Both the position numbers and the translations under genes were made by a program. Below, piece after piece: positions 38,669-48,323 of a stretch of DNA of 48,323 nt. The stretch is taken from the NCBI RefSeq assembly GCF_003149475.2, contig NZ_QFWV02000004.1:1048610-1096932 (forward strand). Direction: 5' to 3'. The notes beneath the pieces are model-generated. The model saw only the letters and a program-made list of their open reading frames with translations, had not been told where the DNA came from and made no database searches. Numbering within the stretch: the stretch's first letter is position 1; each line of letters begins with the position of its first letter. The DNA comes from Oceaniradius stylonematis. GTDB lineage: Bacteria > Pseudomonadota > Alphaproteobacteria > Rhizobiales > Rhizobiaceae.

Positions 38669-38866
38669 ATGTTCTCGCTCAGGTTCGCAGCCTATCTGCT
38701 CATCGCGCCGGTGCTCGCCGGCAGCTTCATCGTCGCCTTGTTGACCGTTGACATGTTCGAAGCCTCCTACATTTCGATTGCCGCCATTGCCGGAGCCGTG
38801 CTCGGCATTCCCGCCGCATGGTGGCTGGCCAACAAGCTCGACAAGCTGATCCAGCCCAGAGCCTGA
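38669..38866 (+). CDS. Small two-helix membrane protein of unknown function
   Basis: A 65-residue protein with two hydrophobic segments (about residues 6-27 and 35-54) and a basic C-terminal end, ANKLDKLIQPRA. It resembles short proteins that are often mislabelled CTP synthetase in alphaproteobacteria; it has none of the features of that enzyme. ATG 38669 follows ACAGGAG. An FNR/FixK-type box lies about 65 bp upstream, and a weak terminator-like hairpin follows at 38907-38958. It is probably monocistronic. Function unknown. Confidence 0.7.
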   Translation: MFSLRFAAYLLIAPVLAGSFIVALLTVDMFEASYISIAAIAGAVLGIPAAWWLANKLDKLIQPRA

Positions 38867-38906
38867 CCGCCGCGCGGACGCCGCGCGCCAGCATGTTGTG
38901 AACAAG

Positions 38907-38958
38907 GCCCTGTCCGGTTGACGCTTCCTGCGGGATGCGGCAATCGGACGGGGCTTTT
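38907..38958 (+). terminator. Possible terminator after the small membrane protein gene
   Basis: GCCCTGTCCG (38907-38916) pairs with CGGACGGGGC (38945-38954) with one T-G mismatch, and TTTT follows. The loop is 28 bases, longer than usual, so confidence is moderate. It lies between the membrane protein and gapR. Confidence 0.45.
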
Positions 38959-38980
38959 GTCTGTGATGGAGTGCTGAGGC

Positions 38981-39241
38981 ATGTCGGACGTCCATGGTGT
39001 CGCGCGCGATCATTTGCGCGCCTTCGTCGAGCGCATCGAACGGCTCGAGGAGGAGAAGAAGACGATCGCCGACGACATCAAGGACGTCTATGCGGAAGCC
39101 AAGGCGAACGGCTTCGACACCAAGGCTCTGCGCAAGATCGTCGCCATCCGCAAGCAGGACCAGAACGAGCGGCTCGAGCAGGAAGCGGTTCTGGACACCT
39201 ACATGGCCGCTCTCGGCATGCTGAACACGCCGGACGAATAG
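38981..39241 (+). CDS. gapR: GapR-like nucleoid-associated protein (DUF2312)
   Basis: An 86-residue protein matching GapR, a nucleoid-associated factor that binds AT-rich, overtwisted DNA and helps replication and transcription in alphaproteobacteria. The coiled-coil helix [70 protein letters not shown] covers almost the whole length. ATG 38981 follows GCTGAGGC. Its end is 14 bp before the end of the convergent DUF882 gene. Confidence 0.95.
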   Translation: MSDVHGVARDHLRAFVERIERLEEEKKTIADDIKDVYAEAKANGFDTKALRKIVAIRKQDQNERLEQEAVLDTYMAALGMLNTPDE

Positions 39242-39254
39242 CCGCGCAAATGCG

Positions 39255-41255
39255 TCAGTTGGTGGCCGGGATCTGCAGTTGCAGGGGCCGACCGTCGCCG
39301 CCGCTCTGGCCGCCATCGAAGCGCGCCACGGCGAGGAACGTCACCGCATTGCCCGTCAGCCGGCTCGGATCGGGCGGCGGTGCCTTCGAAAAGCCGGCGG
39401 TGTAGACCGCATCGGGCGCGTCCCGCGTGGCGTTTCTGAGAAATTCCGGACGCTCGGTGGGCCGGCCTTCGGCAGTGACCGAAGCGACCGAAACCGTCCA
39501 GTCGCCGAACCGGGCCGGATCGATCCGGTCGGCGGGCACCACAGGCACGGTGGGCGGCTGCACCGATACGGCATCGCGTGCCGAGGGGCGCGCCGATTTG
39601 GCCGTCGTCGTAACGCCCGTGTCGAGCGCTGCGGCAAGGATGGCATCTTCGTCCGCACGATCGGGGCGCGGCGCGGGGATCGCGATGCGGCCGCCGCGTC
39701 CGGTCGTGTCTTCGCTGTCGTCGCTTGCCGACACTGCGGCCGGCGCAGGCGCGGTCGGCGGGACCATCGGCTCGACGGGCGCATAGGCGGCCAGTTGGGT
39801 GAGCGGATCGGCCGCTTGCGAGGCGTCTGCCGGGCGCGGTGCGGGGGCCGGCAATGCGGCCAGCAATGTCGGGGCTTCGCCCGCCACCGGTGCGGGTGCG
39901 GTCCCGGCCTCCGCTGCTGCCAGCAGGGCCACGGCCTGGTCGCCGGCGGGTCTGGCGGCGATGGCAGGCCGGTCGCGCGGGACGGGCGGGGTCAGCGAGG
40001 CAAGAAGGGTTGCCGGTCCATCGGGTTCGGCGGGCGCGGGCGCTGGCGGCGGTGCCGCGGGCGCAACAACCGGCGCTGGCGCGGATGCCGCTGCGGCAGG
40101 TGGCTGTGCCGGCTGCGGATCGCCGACCCGGACACCGGGGATCAGCGCGCGCGGTACAGGAAGGCGCAGGCCGACCGTGCTGGTCGCCGCGGGCGGCGTC
40201 TCGGGCGCCTGCGGTGCGGCTGCGATCGTTGCGGGCGCAACTGCGGCGGGTGCAACGGGCTGCGGCACGGCGCGCGGAGCTGCGGCGGGACGCGGCAGAT
40301 CGCGTCCGGAAAGCGCGGCCAGCGCGGTTCCCGGTGTCTCCGGTGCCGCCTGGCGGCGCGACGGCGCGGAAGGCTGCGACGCGCCGGCCGAGGCGCCGTC
40401 GTCATTGTCGCGGCCAAACAGATTGGCCAGCAGGTTGCCGCCGCCACCGCTGCTGCCGCGCTCGCTGTCGCCGCCACCGCTGCGGCGCGTGCGGCCGAAG
40501 GTGGGCGGCTGGCCCGAGCGTTCGCGGGCATTGTAGGCGGCGAGCGCCTGCTGATAGCCGGGCAGGCGCCGGCCGTCGGGCGGCAGGTGCAGCGTCTTGC
40601 CGTCGGGGAACAGGCGCGTGAGTTCCGATCTGCTCATGCGCGGCCAGGCCCGGACACTGCCCGTGTCCAGATGCACGAACGGCGTTGCCGATTTCGGGTA
40701 GTAGCCGACGCCGCCTCCCTGCAGCTTGAAGCCCAGTTCGCGCAGCTTGCGGGTGGGCACGCCGGGAATGAAGAAGTCCATCGCCTTGCCGAGCGTATGC
40801 TGGCTCTTGCGGGCCTGGCCGCCGCGCGTGCGGCGCAGCATCGAATTGGTCGCCGGCGACCGGTAGGCGGAGACGACGTGGATGTAATCGCGCGCGCCCG
40901 ACGCCTGATAGACCTCCCAGACGAGGTCGAACAGTTCGGGATCCATGTTGGTCGGCTCGTTGCGCCGGTGGTCGCGCAGGAAGCGGTTGAGCTTGTTGAG
41001 CCCGCTGCGCACATAGCTTCCGTTGCGCTTGAAGGTGATCTCGGCGCGTTCGCCGGTGTGGGTGAAATAGAGTTTGAGCGTGCGCGTTTCGGCGGCGGCC
41101 TGGGCCGGCGCGAGCACGGCGCCGGCGGCGACAATGAACATGAGCGCAAGCGCCACGGATCGAAGCTCGCGCAGCCTGTCAGCCCGGTTTGCCCGCCATT
41201 GTCGTCCGGTGAGGCTCAAAGCGCACCAATCCGTCTTGTCCCGGCGCCCGGACAT
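39255..41255 (-). CDS. DUF882 murein peptidase (M15-like) with long Ala/Pro-rich tail
   Basis: A 666-residue protein. A hydrophobic segment at about residues 34-55 serves as signal or anchor. The catalytic domain, about 60-215, has the M15-type zinc residues: SAYRSPATN, then His153 and Asp160 in SQHTLGKAMD, and His195 and Asp197 in FVHLDTG. This DUF882 type includes endopeptidases that open peptidoglycan. From about residue 250 to 600 the sequence is low-complexity, very rich in Ala, Pro and Val, with repeated PAA/APAP runs and short TLLASLTPP-like and TLLAALPAP-like repeats, then a folded-looking end. ATG 41255 follows ACGGGCGG. Convergent with gapR. Confidence 0.86.
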   Translation of the reverse strand: MSGRRDKTDWCALSLTGRQWRANRADRLRELRSVALALMFIVAAGAVLAPAQAAAETRTLKLYFTHTGERAEITFKRNGSYVRSGLNKLNRFLRDHRRNEPTNMDPELFDLVWEVYQASGARDYIHVVSAYRSPATNSMLRRTRGGQARKSQHTLGKAMDFFIPGVPTRKLRELGFKLQGGGVGYYPKSATPFVHLDTGSVRAWPRMSRSELTRLFPDGKTLHLPPDGRRLPGYQQALAAYNARERSGQPPTFGRTRRSGGGDSERGSSGGGGNLLANLFGRDNDDGASAGASQPSAPSRRQAAPETPGTALAALSGRDLPRPAAAPRAVPQPVAPAAVAPATIAAAPQAPETPPAATSTVGLRLPVPRALIPGVRVGDPQPAQPPAAAASAPAPVVAPAAPPPAPAPAEPDGPATLLASLTPPVPRDRPAIAARPAGDQAVALLAAAEAGTAPAPVAGEAPTLLAALPAPAPRPADASQAADPLTQLAAYAPVEPMVPPTAPAPAAVSASDDSEDTTGRGGRIAIPAPRPDRADEDAILAAALDTGVTTTAKSARPSARDAVSVQPPTVPVVPADRIDPARFGDWTVSVASVTAEGRPTERPEFLRNATRDAPDAVYTAGFSKAPPPDPSRLTGNAVTFLAVARFDGGQSGGDGRPLQLQIPATN

Positions 41256-41509
41256 CCGCCCGTGACGCGTCCCTGGACGCTACCCGCAACGTGGTTAACC
41301 GCTCCTTATCGTCTCCTGCCATCTTGCCGGACGCAAATCAACGCCCTGACCGATGGGAGAGCCGGCCGGAACGGAAGGCGCGGGCTTCCCCGGGCGGTTA
41401 TGTCCGACCCAAATGCGGTGGAAGCGTGGCAAAACGGCCATAGCGGCCCGGTTCGGGCCGGCTTGGTTACCGATGCGTTAAGGCATGGTTCGGCCCGGCC
41501 GCGTCGCGA

Positions 41510-43027
<1,518 letters not shown>

Positions 43028-43163
43028 GGCTTGCACTGTCGGTTTGGCGGCCTAGAGTCCCGCCCGATGATGATGGTTCGCAATGCGCCAAGCTGACACA
43101 GCGCCGTTGCGATAGCGCTAAGACAGACCGGCGCATTTGATGCAAATTGGAAGAGGACACGCA

Positions 43164-45014
43164 ATGGCCGTATCAGGCTTGATCGGACGGGAACGCCAAA
43201 ACGCGGCACCGGAGCAGAGCGTCGAACAAGGCCGCGATGCCGATCTGGGCGATCTGCCCACATGGCGTCTGTCGGACCTTTATGCGGCGATGGACAGCGC
43301 CGAGCTCCACGCCGATCTGGACCGGTCGGCAAGCGAGGCGAAGGCGTTTTCGGAGCGCTGGAAGGGCAGGCTGGAAGACGCGGCTCGCGCCGGAACGCTC
43401 GGTGAGGCGATCGAGGCATTCGAGGCGCTCGAAGACCTTCTGGGACGCATCGCCTCCTATGCGGGGCTGCTTTACGCCACCGACACGTCCGACGAGGCGC
43501 GGGCCAAGTTCTATGGCGACATCCAGCAGCATCTGACCGAGGTATCGACGCATCTTCTGTTCTTCTCGCTGGAGATGAACCGGATCGATGAGGCGGTGCT
43601 GGACGCGGCCTACGCGAAGAGCGACACGCTCGCCCGCTACAAGCCCTGGATCGACGATCTGCGGCTGGAAAAGCCCTACCAGCTCGAGGACAGGATCGAG
43701 CAGCTCTTCCTTGAAAAATCGGTCACGTCGTCGGCCGCCTTCCAGCGCCTTTTCGACGAGACGATGACCGGGTTGCGCTTTGACGTGGGAGGCGAGGAAC
43801 TGCCGCTCGAACCGGTGCTGACGAAGATGCAGGATGCCGACCGCAGCGTGCGCCGGCAGGCGTTCGAGGCGCTCGCGCAGACCTTTGGCGGCCATGCGCG
43901 CACCTTCACTCTGATCACCAACACGCTGGCCAAGGACAAGGACATTTCGGACCGCTGGCGCGGCTTTGAGGATGTCGCCGATGCGCGCCATCTGGCCAAC
44001 CGGGTCGAACGCGAGGTGGTCGATGCGCTGGTCGCCTCGGTGCGCGACAGTTTCCCGCGCATCTCGCACCGCTACTACGCCATGAAGGCGCGGTGGCTGG
44101 GCACCGACATGATGGATGCCTGGGACCGCAACGCGCCCTTGCCCGACACGCCGCAGGCGGTGATCGGCTGGAACCGCGCGCGGCAGATCGTGCTCGATGC
44201 CTATGCCGGGTTCTCGCCGGACATGGCCGGCATCGCGCAGCGCTTCTTCGACGAGGGCTGGATCGATGCGCCGACCACGCCCGGCAAGTCGCCCGGCGCC
44301 TTTGCCCATCCCACCGTGCCGTCGGCGCACCCTTACGTGCTGCTCAACTATCAGGGCAAGCCGCGCGACGTGATGACGCTGGCGCACGAACTGGGCCATG
44401 GCGTGCACCAGGTGCTGGCCGCCGGGCAGGGCGCGCTGATGGCGCAGACGCCGCTGACGCTGGCCGAGACCGCCTCGGTCTTCGGCGAGATGCTGACCTT
44501 CCGGTCCATGCTCGACGCGACCGACGATCCCGTCGAGCGCAAGGCGATGCTGGCGCAGAAGGCCGAGGACATGATCAACACGGTGATCCGGCAGATCGCC
44601 TTCTACATGTTCGAGCGCAAGGTGCACGAGGCGCGGCGCGCGGGCGAACTGACCACCGCGCAGATCGGCCAGTTCTGGCTCGAGGTGCAGGGCGAGAGCC
44701 TGGGCCCGGCGATCCGGCTCAATGAGGGGTACGAGCTGTTCTGGACCTATGTCCCGCACTTCATCCGCTCGCCCTTCTACGTCTATGCCTATGCGTTCGG
44801 CGATTGCCTCGTCAATTCGCTCTATGCGGTCTACCAGAACGCGCAGAGCGGCTTTCAGGAGGCCTATTTCGACATGCTGCGGGCCGGCGGCTCCAAGCGG
44901 CATGGCGAATTGCTGGCGCCGTTCGGGCTCGATGCGTCCGATCCGGGGTTCTGGGCCAAGGGGCTCGGCGTGATCGAGGGCATCATCGACGAGTTGGAGG
45001 CGATGGACCGGTGA
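43164..45014 (+). CDS. pepF: M3 family oligoendopeptidase F
   Basis: Cytosolic zinc peptidase (616 residues) that cuts oligopeptides. The zinc site HELGH is at residues 408-412, with the third ligand Glu in LTLAETASVFGEM about 30 residues later. The N-terminal alpha domain and the C-terminal FFxY(V)YAYAFGDCLVNSLY region fit the family. ATG 43164 follows GGAAGAGGACA; ATG 43137 is in frame but lacks a ribosome site. Its stop overlaps the start of the DUF3445 gene in GTGA. It is divergent from the NtrC-type regulator, which might control it. Confidence 0.95.
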   Translation: MAVSGLIGRERQNAAPEQSVEQGRDADLGDLPTWRLSDLYAAMDSAELHADLDRSASEAKAFSERWKGRLEDAARAGTLGEAIEAFEALEDLLGRIASYAGLLYATDTSDEARAKFYGDIQQHLTEVSTHLLFFSLEMNRIDEAVLDAAYAKSDTLARYKPWIDDLRLEKPYQLEDRIEQLFLEKSVTSSAAFQRLFDETMTGLRFDVGGEELPLEPVLTKMQDADRSVRRQAFEALAQTFGGHARTFTLITNTLAKDKDISDRWRGFEDVADARHLANRVEREVVDALVASVRDSFPRISHRYYAMKARWLGTDMMDAWDRNAPLPDTPQAVIGWNRARQIVLDAYAGFSPDMAGIAQRFFDEGWIDAPTTPGKSPGAFAHPTVPSAHPYVLLNYQGKPRDVMTLAHELGHGVHQVLAAGQGALMAQTPLTLAETASVFGEMLTFRSMLDATDDPVERKAMLAQKAEDMINTVIRQIAFYMFERKVHEARRAGELTTAQIGQFWLEVQGESLGPAIRLNEGYELFWTYVPHFIRSPFYVYAYAFGDCLVNSLYAVYQNAQSGFQEAYFDMLRAGGSKRHGELLAPFGLDASDPGFWAKGLGVIEGIIDELEAMDR

Positions 45015-45916
45015 GCGCGCCGCCCCGCGCCGGCACGTTTGCGCGCAACGGTTATGCCGAGGCGTTCACCATCGGGCTCAGACCGCTGACCGATCCCGCC
45101 GCCTGGCTCGCGCCGGACACGCGCCTTGCCGCCAATCTGGCCGAAAAGGACGCGCTGATCGCGGCGCGGCGCGGCGATGTGTTCCGGGCGCGCGACAACA
45201 CGCTGGCCGCCCAGACCGAGGCGCTGCGCCTTCTCGCCGGTCACCTGCCGGCCGCCTTCCCCGACGTCTATCGGCGGGACGGGGCGGATATCGCGATCGG
45301 CGGTACGGACAAGGCCGTGCGGATCGACGAACACGATCCGGCACCGCTTTTGACCGCCTCGCGGCTTGTCGCCGACGATCTGGTCTTGATGCGCAAGCAT
45401 GACGATGGCTGGCGGCTGGTTGCGGCCAGCCTGTGCTTTCCGTCCTACTGGTCCCTCGCCGAGAAATTCGACCGGCCGCTGGCGGCGATTCACGCGCCGG
45501 TGCCCGGTTTCGCCGCCGGCACGCGCAACGCGGCGCTGATCGAGCGCATGTTCGACAATCTCAAGCCGGGCACCGTCGTCGGACGGTCCAACTGGTCGGT
45601 GCACGACAATGGCGGCCTGTTTCGCCCGCAGCCGCACCCGTCGCACCTGTTCGCCGGCGAGGACGACATGGCGACGTTGGCGAAAATGCATCTGCGCAGC
45701 GAGGACCAGACGCTGCGCAAGCTGCCGGAGACGGGCGACATGCTGTTCACGATCCGCGTCGCGACCGATCCGATGGCCGGCATTTTCGACCATGAAGGGC
45801 TGGCCGCGTCGCTCGCCGCGCGCTTGCGGGCGCTGGGCGCCGCCGAGCGCGACTATAAGGGGCTGCAGTCCGGGCGCGATCTTCTGGCCGATTGGCTGGA
45901 GCGCGGCGGTCCATAA
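45011..45916 (+). CDS. DUF3445 protein, heme-dependent oxidative N-demethylase-like
   Basis: A 301-residue protein of the DUF3445 family, whose characterised member is a heme-dependent oxidative N-demethylase subunit that removes methyl groups from methylamines or dimethylamine-type compounds. Family-like segments are FTIGLRPLTDPAAWL, DDLVLMRKHDDGWRLVAASLCFPSYWSLAEKFDRPLAAIHAPVPGF and ERMFDNLKPGTVVGRSNWSVHDN. The start is GTG 45011, overlapping the pepF stop by four bases. The usual partner genes for a complete demethylase (flavin and iron-sulfur components) are not here, so function is inferred only. Confidence 0.85.
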   Translation: MSAPPRAGTFARNGYAEAFTIGLRPLTDPAAWLAPDTRLAANLAEKDALIAARRGDVFRARDNTLAAQTEALRLLAGHLPAAFPDVYRRDGADIAIGGTDKAVRIDEHDPAPLLTASRLVADDLVLMRKHDDGWRLVAASLCFPSYWSLAEKFDRPLAAIHAPVPGFAAGTRNAALIERMFDNLKPGTVVGRSNWSVHDNGGLFRPQPHPSHLFAGEDDMATLAKMHLRSEDQTLRKLPETGDMLFTIRVATDPMAGIFDHEGLAASLAARLRALGAAERDYKGLQSGRDLLADWLERGGP

Positions 45917-45983
45917 AGCGGGTTCCGTCTTCTCCGCCATTGTCATAAGTTGGCACAGACGGGGCAAGAATGGAGAGTTGGCC

Positions 45984-46406
45984 ATGGGTTCAACTGTGAT
46001 GAGGGCGCGCGGGTCCGGTCCGGCCCGGGCGCTGAGGTTTCTGGCGGTGGCAGCAGGCGCGGTGGCGTTGGCCGGCTGCACGATTGCAGCGCCCGGCGGC
46101 GGCGGCAGCGTGCGGGCGCCGTCAAGCGCCGGCATCATCGATGGCGCATGGGGCGATACGGGCGGCGTCGCAACGGCAAGCCTGACAAACGGGCGCTTCG
46201 TCAGCGTCGCCAACGACACCGGCAACCGTGTCGCGGAAGGCACCTATGTCTACACCAGCCGCGAATCGGTCGCGCTCGACTATTTCTCGCTTCTGCGGCA
46301 GACGCGCATCCGCGCCAACTGCGTGCTTGCGAACCCGACGACGCTGAACTGCACCAACGACAGCGGCCAGCAGTTCCAGCTCGTTCGCAGCGCCGCCGTT
46401 TCCTGA
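45984..46406 (+). CDS. omp10: Outer membrane lipoprotein Omp10
   Basis: A 140-residue lipoprotein like Brucella Omp10. The lipobox LAGC places the lipid-modified Cys32 after a hydrophobic segment. The mature part GIIDGAWGDTGGVATASLTNGRFVSVANDTGNRVAEGTYVYT, FSLLRQTRIRANC and LNCTNDSGQQFQLVRSAA contains a cysteine pair (in ANCVLANPTTLNCTN) expected to form a disulfide. It sits in the outer membrane. ATG 45984 follows GGAGAG. It is 68 bp after the DUF3445 gene. A specific function has not been shown for this family. Confidence 0.84.
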   Translation: MGSTVMRARGSGPARALRFLAVAAGAVALAGCTIAAPGGGGSVRAPSSAGIIDGAWGDTGGVATASLTNGRFVSVANDTGNRVAEGTYVYTSRESVALDYFSLLRQTRIRANCVLANPTTLNCTNDSGQQFQLVRSAAVS

Positions 46407-46566
46407 GGCGCGCGCCGGCCCGCATTCAGGCTGCGCAATCGGGTTCGTTTTGGTTCGGCATCGGCGCCGAAAGCCGTTGACGCGCCCGTCAAATGGCTGT
46501 CACATAGCTTTCGGACAAGCCGTGGCGGTGCGCCTCGGCGCGGTAGTATGCAGACGGGAGGACCCC

Positions 46567-48323
46567 ATGAAAAAGACGGCGATGCTGATGGCGCTGAGCG
46601 TATCGGCGGTGGCTTTGAACACCGGCAGCGCGGCGGCGGATTACACGCTCGACATCCTTCACATCAACGATCTGCACTCGCGCATCGAGCCGATCAACCG
46701 TTTCGATTCCACCTGCAGCGCCGATGACGAAGCCGAAGGCAAGTGCTTTGGCGGGGTCGCGCGGGTGAAAGCCAAGATCGACGAGCGCCGTGCCGCGCTG
46801 ACCGACGAGGGCGGCAACGTGCTGGTGCTCGACGCGGGCGACCAGTTCCAGGGCTCGCTGTTCTACACCACCTACAAGGGTGAGGCGGCTGTCGAGTTCA
46901 TGAACGGCATCGGGTTCGATGCGATGGCCGTCGGCAATCACGAGTTCGACGACGGGCCCGAGGCGCTCAAGACGTTCATCGAAGCGGCCGAGTTCCCGGT
47001 GATCTCCGGCAACACGCTCGCCGGCGCGAGTTCGCCGCTCGCCGACATGATCGACGGCTACATCATCAAGGAAGTCGGCGGCGAGAAGATCGGCATCGTC
47101 TCGGTGCTGGCCACCGATACCGACGAGACATCGTCACCCGGCCCGACGATCCTTTTGATCGAGGAAACGGGCTATCTTGAGGGCGCGGTCGCCGAACTGG
47201 AGGCCGAAGGCGTCAACAAGATCATCCTTCTGTCCCATGTCGGCCTGCCGCGCGACAAGGAGATCGCCGCGGCGGTCGACGGGATCGACGTGATCGTCGG
47301 CGGGCATTCGCACACGCTCCTGTCGAACACGGACGAGAATGCGGCCGACACCTATCCGGTGATGGTGCAGAACCCGTCCGGTCAGGATGTGCCGATCGTC
47401 CAGGCCTATGCCTATTCGAAGTATCTGGGCGAGTTGCGCGTCGTCTTCGACGACGAGGGCAATGTGGTTTCCGCCGAGGGCGAGCCGCATCTGCTCGATG
47501 CCTCGGTGACCCCGGACGAAGCGTTCGCCGCGCGTGTCGCCGAACTGGGCGGCCCGATCGAGGAGCTCAAGGCCCGTCCGGTCGGCGAAACGACCGATGC
47601 GATCGAGGGCAGCCGCGAAGTCTGCCGCGCGATGGAATGCGCGATGGGCAATCTGGTGGCCGACGCGATGCTCGACCGGGTGCGCGACCAGGGCATCCAG
47701 ATCGCCATACAGAATGGCGGCGGCCTGCGCGCGTCGATCGATTCGGGCGAAATCACGATGGGCGAGGTGCTCACCGTGCTGCCGTTCCAGAACACGCTTG
47801 CGACGTTCCAGCTTTCCGGCGCCGACATCATCGCCGCGCTCGAGAACGGCGTCGGCCAGATCGAGGAAGGCGCGGGACGGTTCCCGCAGGTTGCGGGCCT
47901 GAGCTATGTGTTCGACGTCAGTGCCGAGCCGGGCAGCCGCATCTCCGACGTGATGGTGATCGACGCGGACGGCAACGCGACGCCGCTCGACGAGGGCGCC
48001 ACCTACGGCGTCGTCTCCAACAACTTCATGCGCAAGGGCGGCGACGGTTATGCCATGTTCGCCTCCAATGCGATGAACGCCTACGATTTCGGCCCCGGCC
48101 TCGAACAGGTGGTCGCCGACTATCTGGCCGAGAATGCGCCCTATTCGCCCTACACGGACGGCCGCATCATGGCCGCCGCCGATATGGGCGAGGCGATGGA
48201 AGGCGATGCGGAGGAAGCGCCGGCCGAGGAGATGGCCGCCGAGGAAACCGAAGTGGTGCCTCCCGAAACGGCGCTGGCCGCCGAAACGCTGTCGAGCGAA
48301 GGCCCGGTGATCGAGACCGAGGA
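46567..48323 (+). CDS. Bifunctional metallophosphatase / 5'-nucleotidase, 3' end cut by window edge
   Basis: Periplasmic metallophosphoesterase. The signal peptide is at residues 1-24 (MKKTAMLMALSVSAVALNTGSAAA). The N-terminal domain has HINDLHSR, DAGDQFQG, VGNHEFD and GGHSHT, the metal-binding motifs of calcineurin-type phosphatases; the C-terminal domain, about 330-530, has AIQNGGGLRASIDSGEIT, LPFQNTLATFQLSG and NNFMRKGGDGYAMF, typical of 5'-nucleotidases. From about residue 535 an acidic, low-complexity tail (EAPAEEMAAEETEVVPP) begins and runs to the edge; 585 codons are open at that point. A LysM or similar cell-wall-binding domain may follow. ATG 46567 follows GGGAGGACC. Substrate likely nucleotides or related sugar esters. 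Confidence 0.94.
   Translation, partial: MKKTAMLMALSVSAVALNTGSAAADYTLDILHINDLHSRIEPINRFDSTCSADDEAEGKCFGGVARVKAKIDERRAALTDEGGNVLVLDAGDQFQGSLFYTTYKGEAAVEFMNGIGFDAMAVGNHEFDDGPEALKTFIEAAEFPVISGNTLAGASSPLADMIDGYIIKEVGGEKIGIVSVLATDTDETSSPGPTILLIEETGYLEGAVAELEAEGVNKIILLSHVGLPRDKEIAAAVDGIDVIVGGHSHTLLSNTDENAADTYPVMVQNPSGQDVPIVQAYAYSKYLGELRVVFDDEGNVVSAEGEPHLLDASVTPDEAFAARVAELGGPIEELKARPVGETTDAIEGSREVCRAMECAMGNLVADAMLDRVRDQGIQIAIQNGGGLRASIDSGEITMGEVLTVLPFQNTLATFQLSGADIIAALENGVGQIEEGAGRFPQVAGLSYVFDVSAEPGSRISDVMVIDADGNATPLDEGATYGVVSNNFMRKGGDGYAMFASNAMNAYDFGPGLEQVVADYLAENAPYSPYTDGRIMAAADMGEAMEGDAEEAPAEEMAAEETEVVPPETALAAETLSSEGPVIETE

Overview
The window is a GC-rich chromosomal segment from an alphaproteobacterium, most likely of the order Hyphomicrobiales (Rhizobiales). 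The evidence is the gene content: CpdR, a GapR/DUF2312 protein, an Omp10-type lipoprotein, the small alphaproteobacterial subunit IV of aa3 cytochrome oxidase, a three-part pntAA-pntAB-pntB transhydrogenase, and an MmgR/ar8-type small RNA between an N-formylglutamate amidohydrolase gene and a hisN/suhB-type gene. The genus cannot be told from sequence alone. No phage, insertion sequence or CRISPR array was seen.

Layout, left to right. 1-1488: TRAP transporter permeases (large subunit cut by the window edge). 1770-6129: an SDR oxidoreductase, a GGDEF-EAL cyclic-di-GMP protein and a FeeM-like acyltransferase. 6224-9507: cytochrome oxidase subunit IV and the pnt operon, closed by a strong terminator. 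9571-11767: a stress-type operon (SRPBCC, YciI/DGPF, ECF42 sigma factor) with a matching ECF42 promoter. 11806-14819: an aldo-keto reductase with a divergent LysR regulator, a TPR lipoprotein and rpsU. 15119-20686: a heterotetrameric sarcosine oxidase operon containing an extra unknown secreted-looking gene. 20687-25518: a MaoC protein, an M23 peptidase, tRNA-Val(GAC), cpdR, an N-formylglutamate amidohydrolase, the small RNA, hisN and a lysophospholipase-like gene. 25675-26882: a secreted PepSY-like protein and an Hsp20 chaperone whose leader looks like a ROSE RNA thermometer behind an RpoH-type promoter. 26994-29700: a four-gene bufferin operon (bufA-bufB-bufC-doxX), predicted to make a Cys-modified RiPP metallophore. 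29838-38538: a threonine-aldolase-like enzyme and the glutamate synthase genes gltB and gltD, separated by a YbjQ-family gene and a vapBC toxin-antitoxin cassette. 38594-39241: a small two-helix membrane protein behind an FNR/FixK-like box, and gapR. 39255-48323: a DUF882 peptidase with a long Ala/Pro tail, an NtrC-type regulator, oligoendopeptidase F coupled to a DUF3445 protein, Omp10, and a 5'-nucleotidase cut by the right edge.

Most of the window is core metabolism and cell-cycle/housekeeping genes. The parts most worth a second look are the bufferin operon, the autoregulated ECF42 unit with its SRPBCC gene, the unknown gene inside the sox operon, the MmgR-type RNA, the ROSE thermometer, the vapBC insertion between gltB and gltD, and the FNR-like box before a 65-residue membrane protein. 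Starts were chosen by Shine-Dalgarno spacing, so several differ from the longest open frame.
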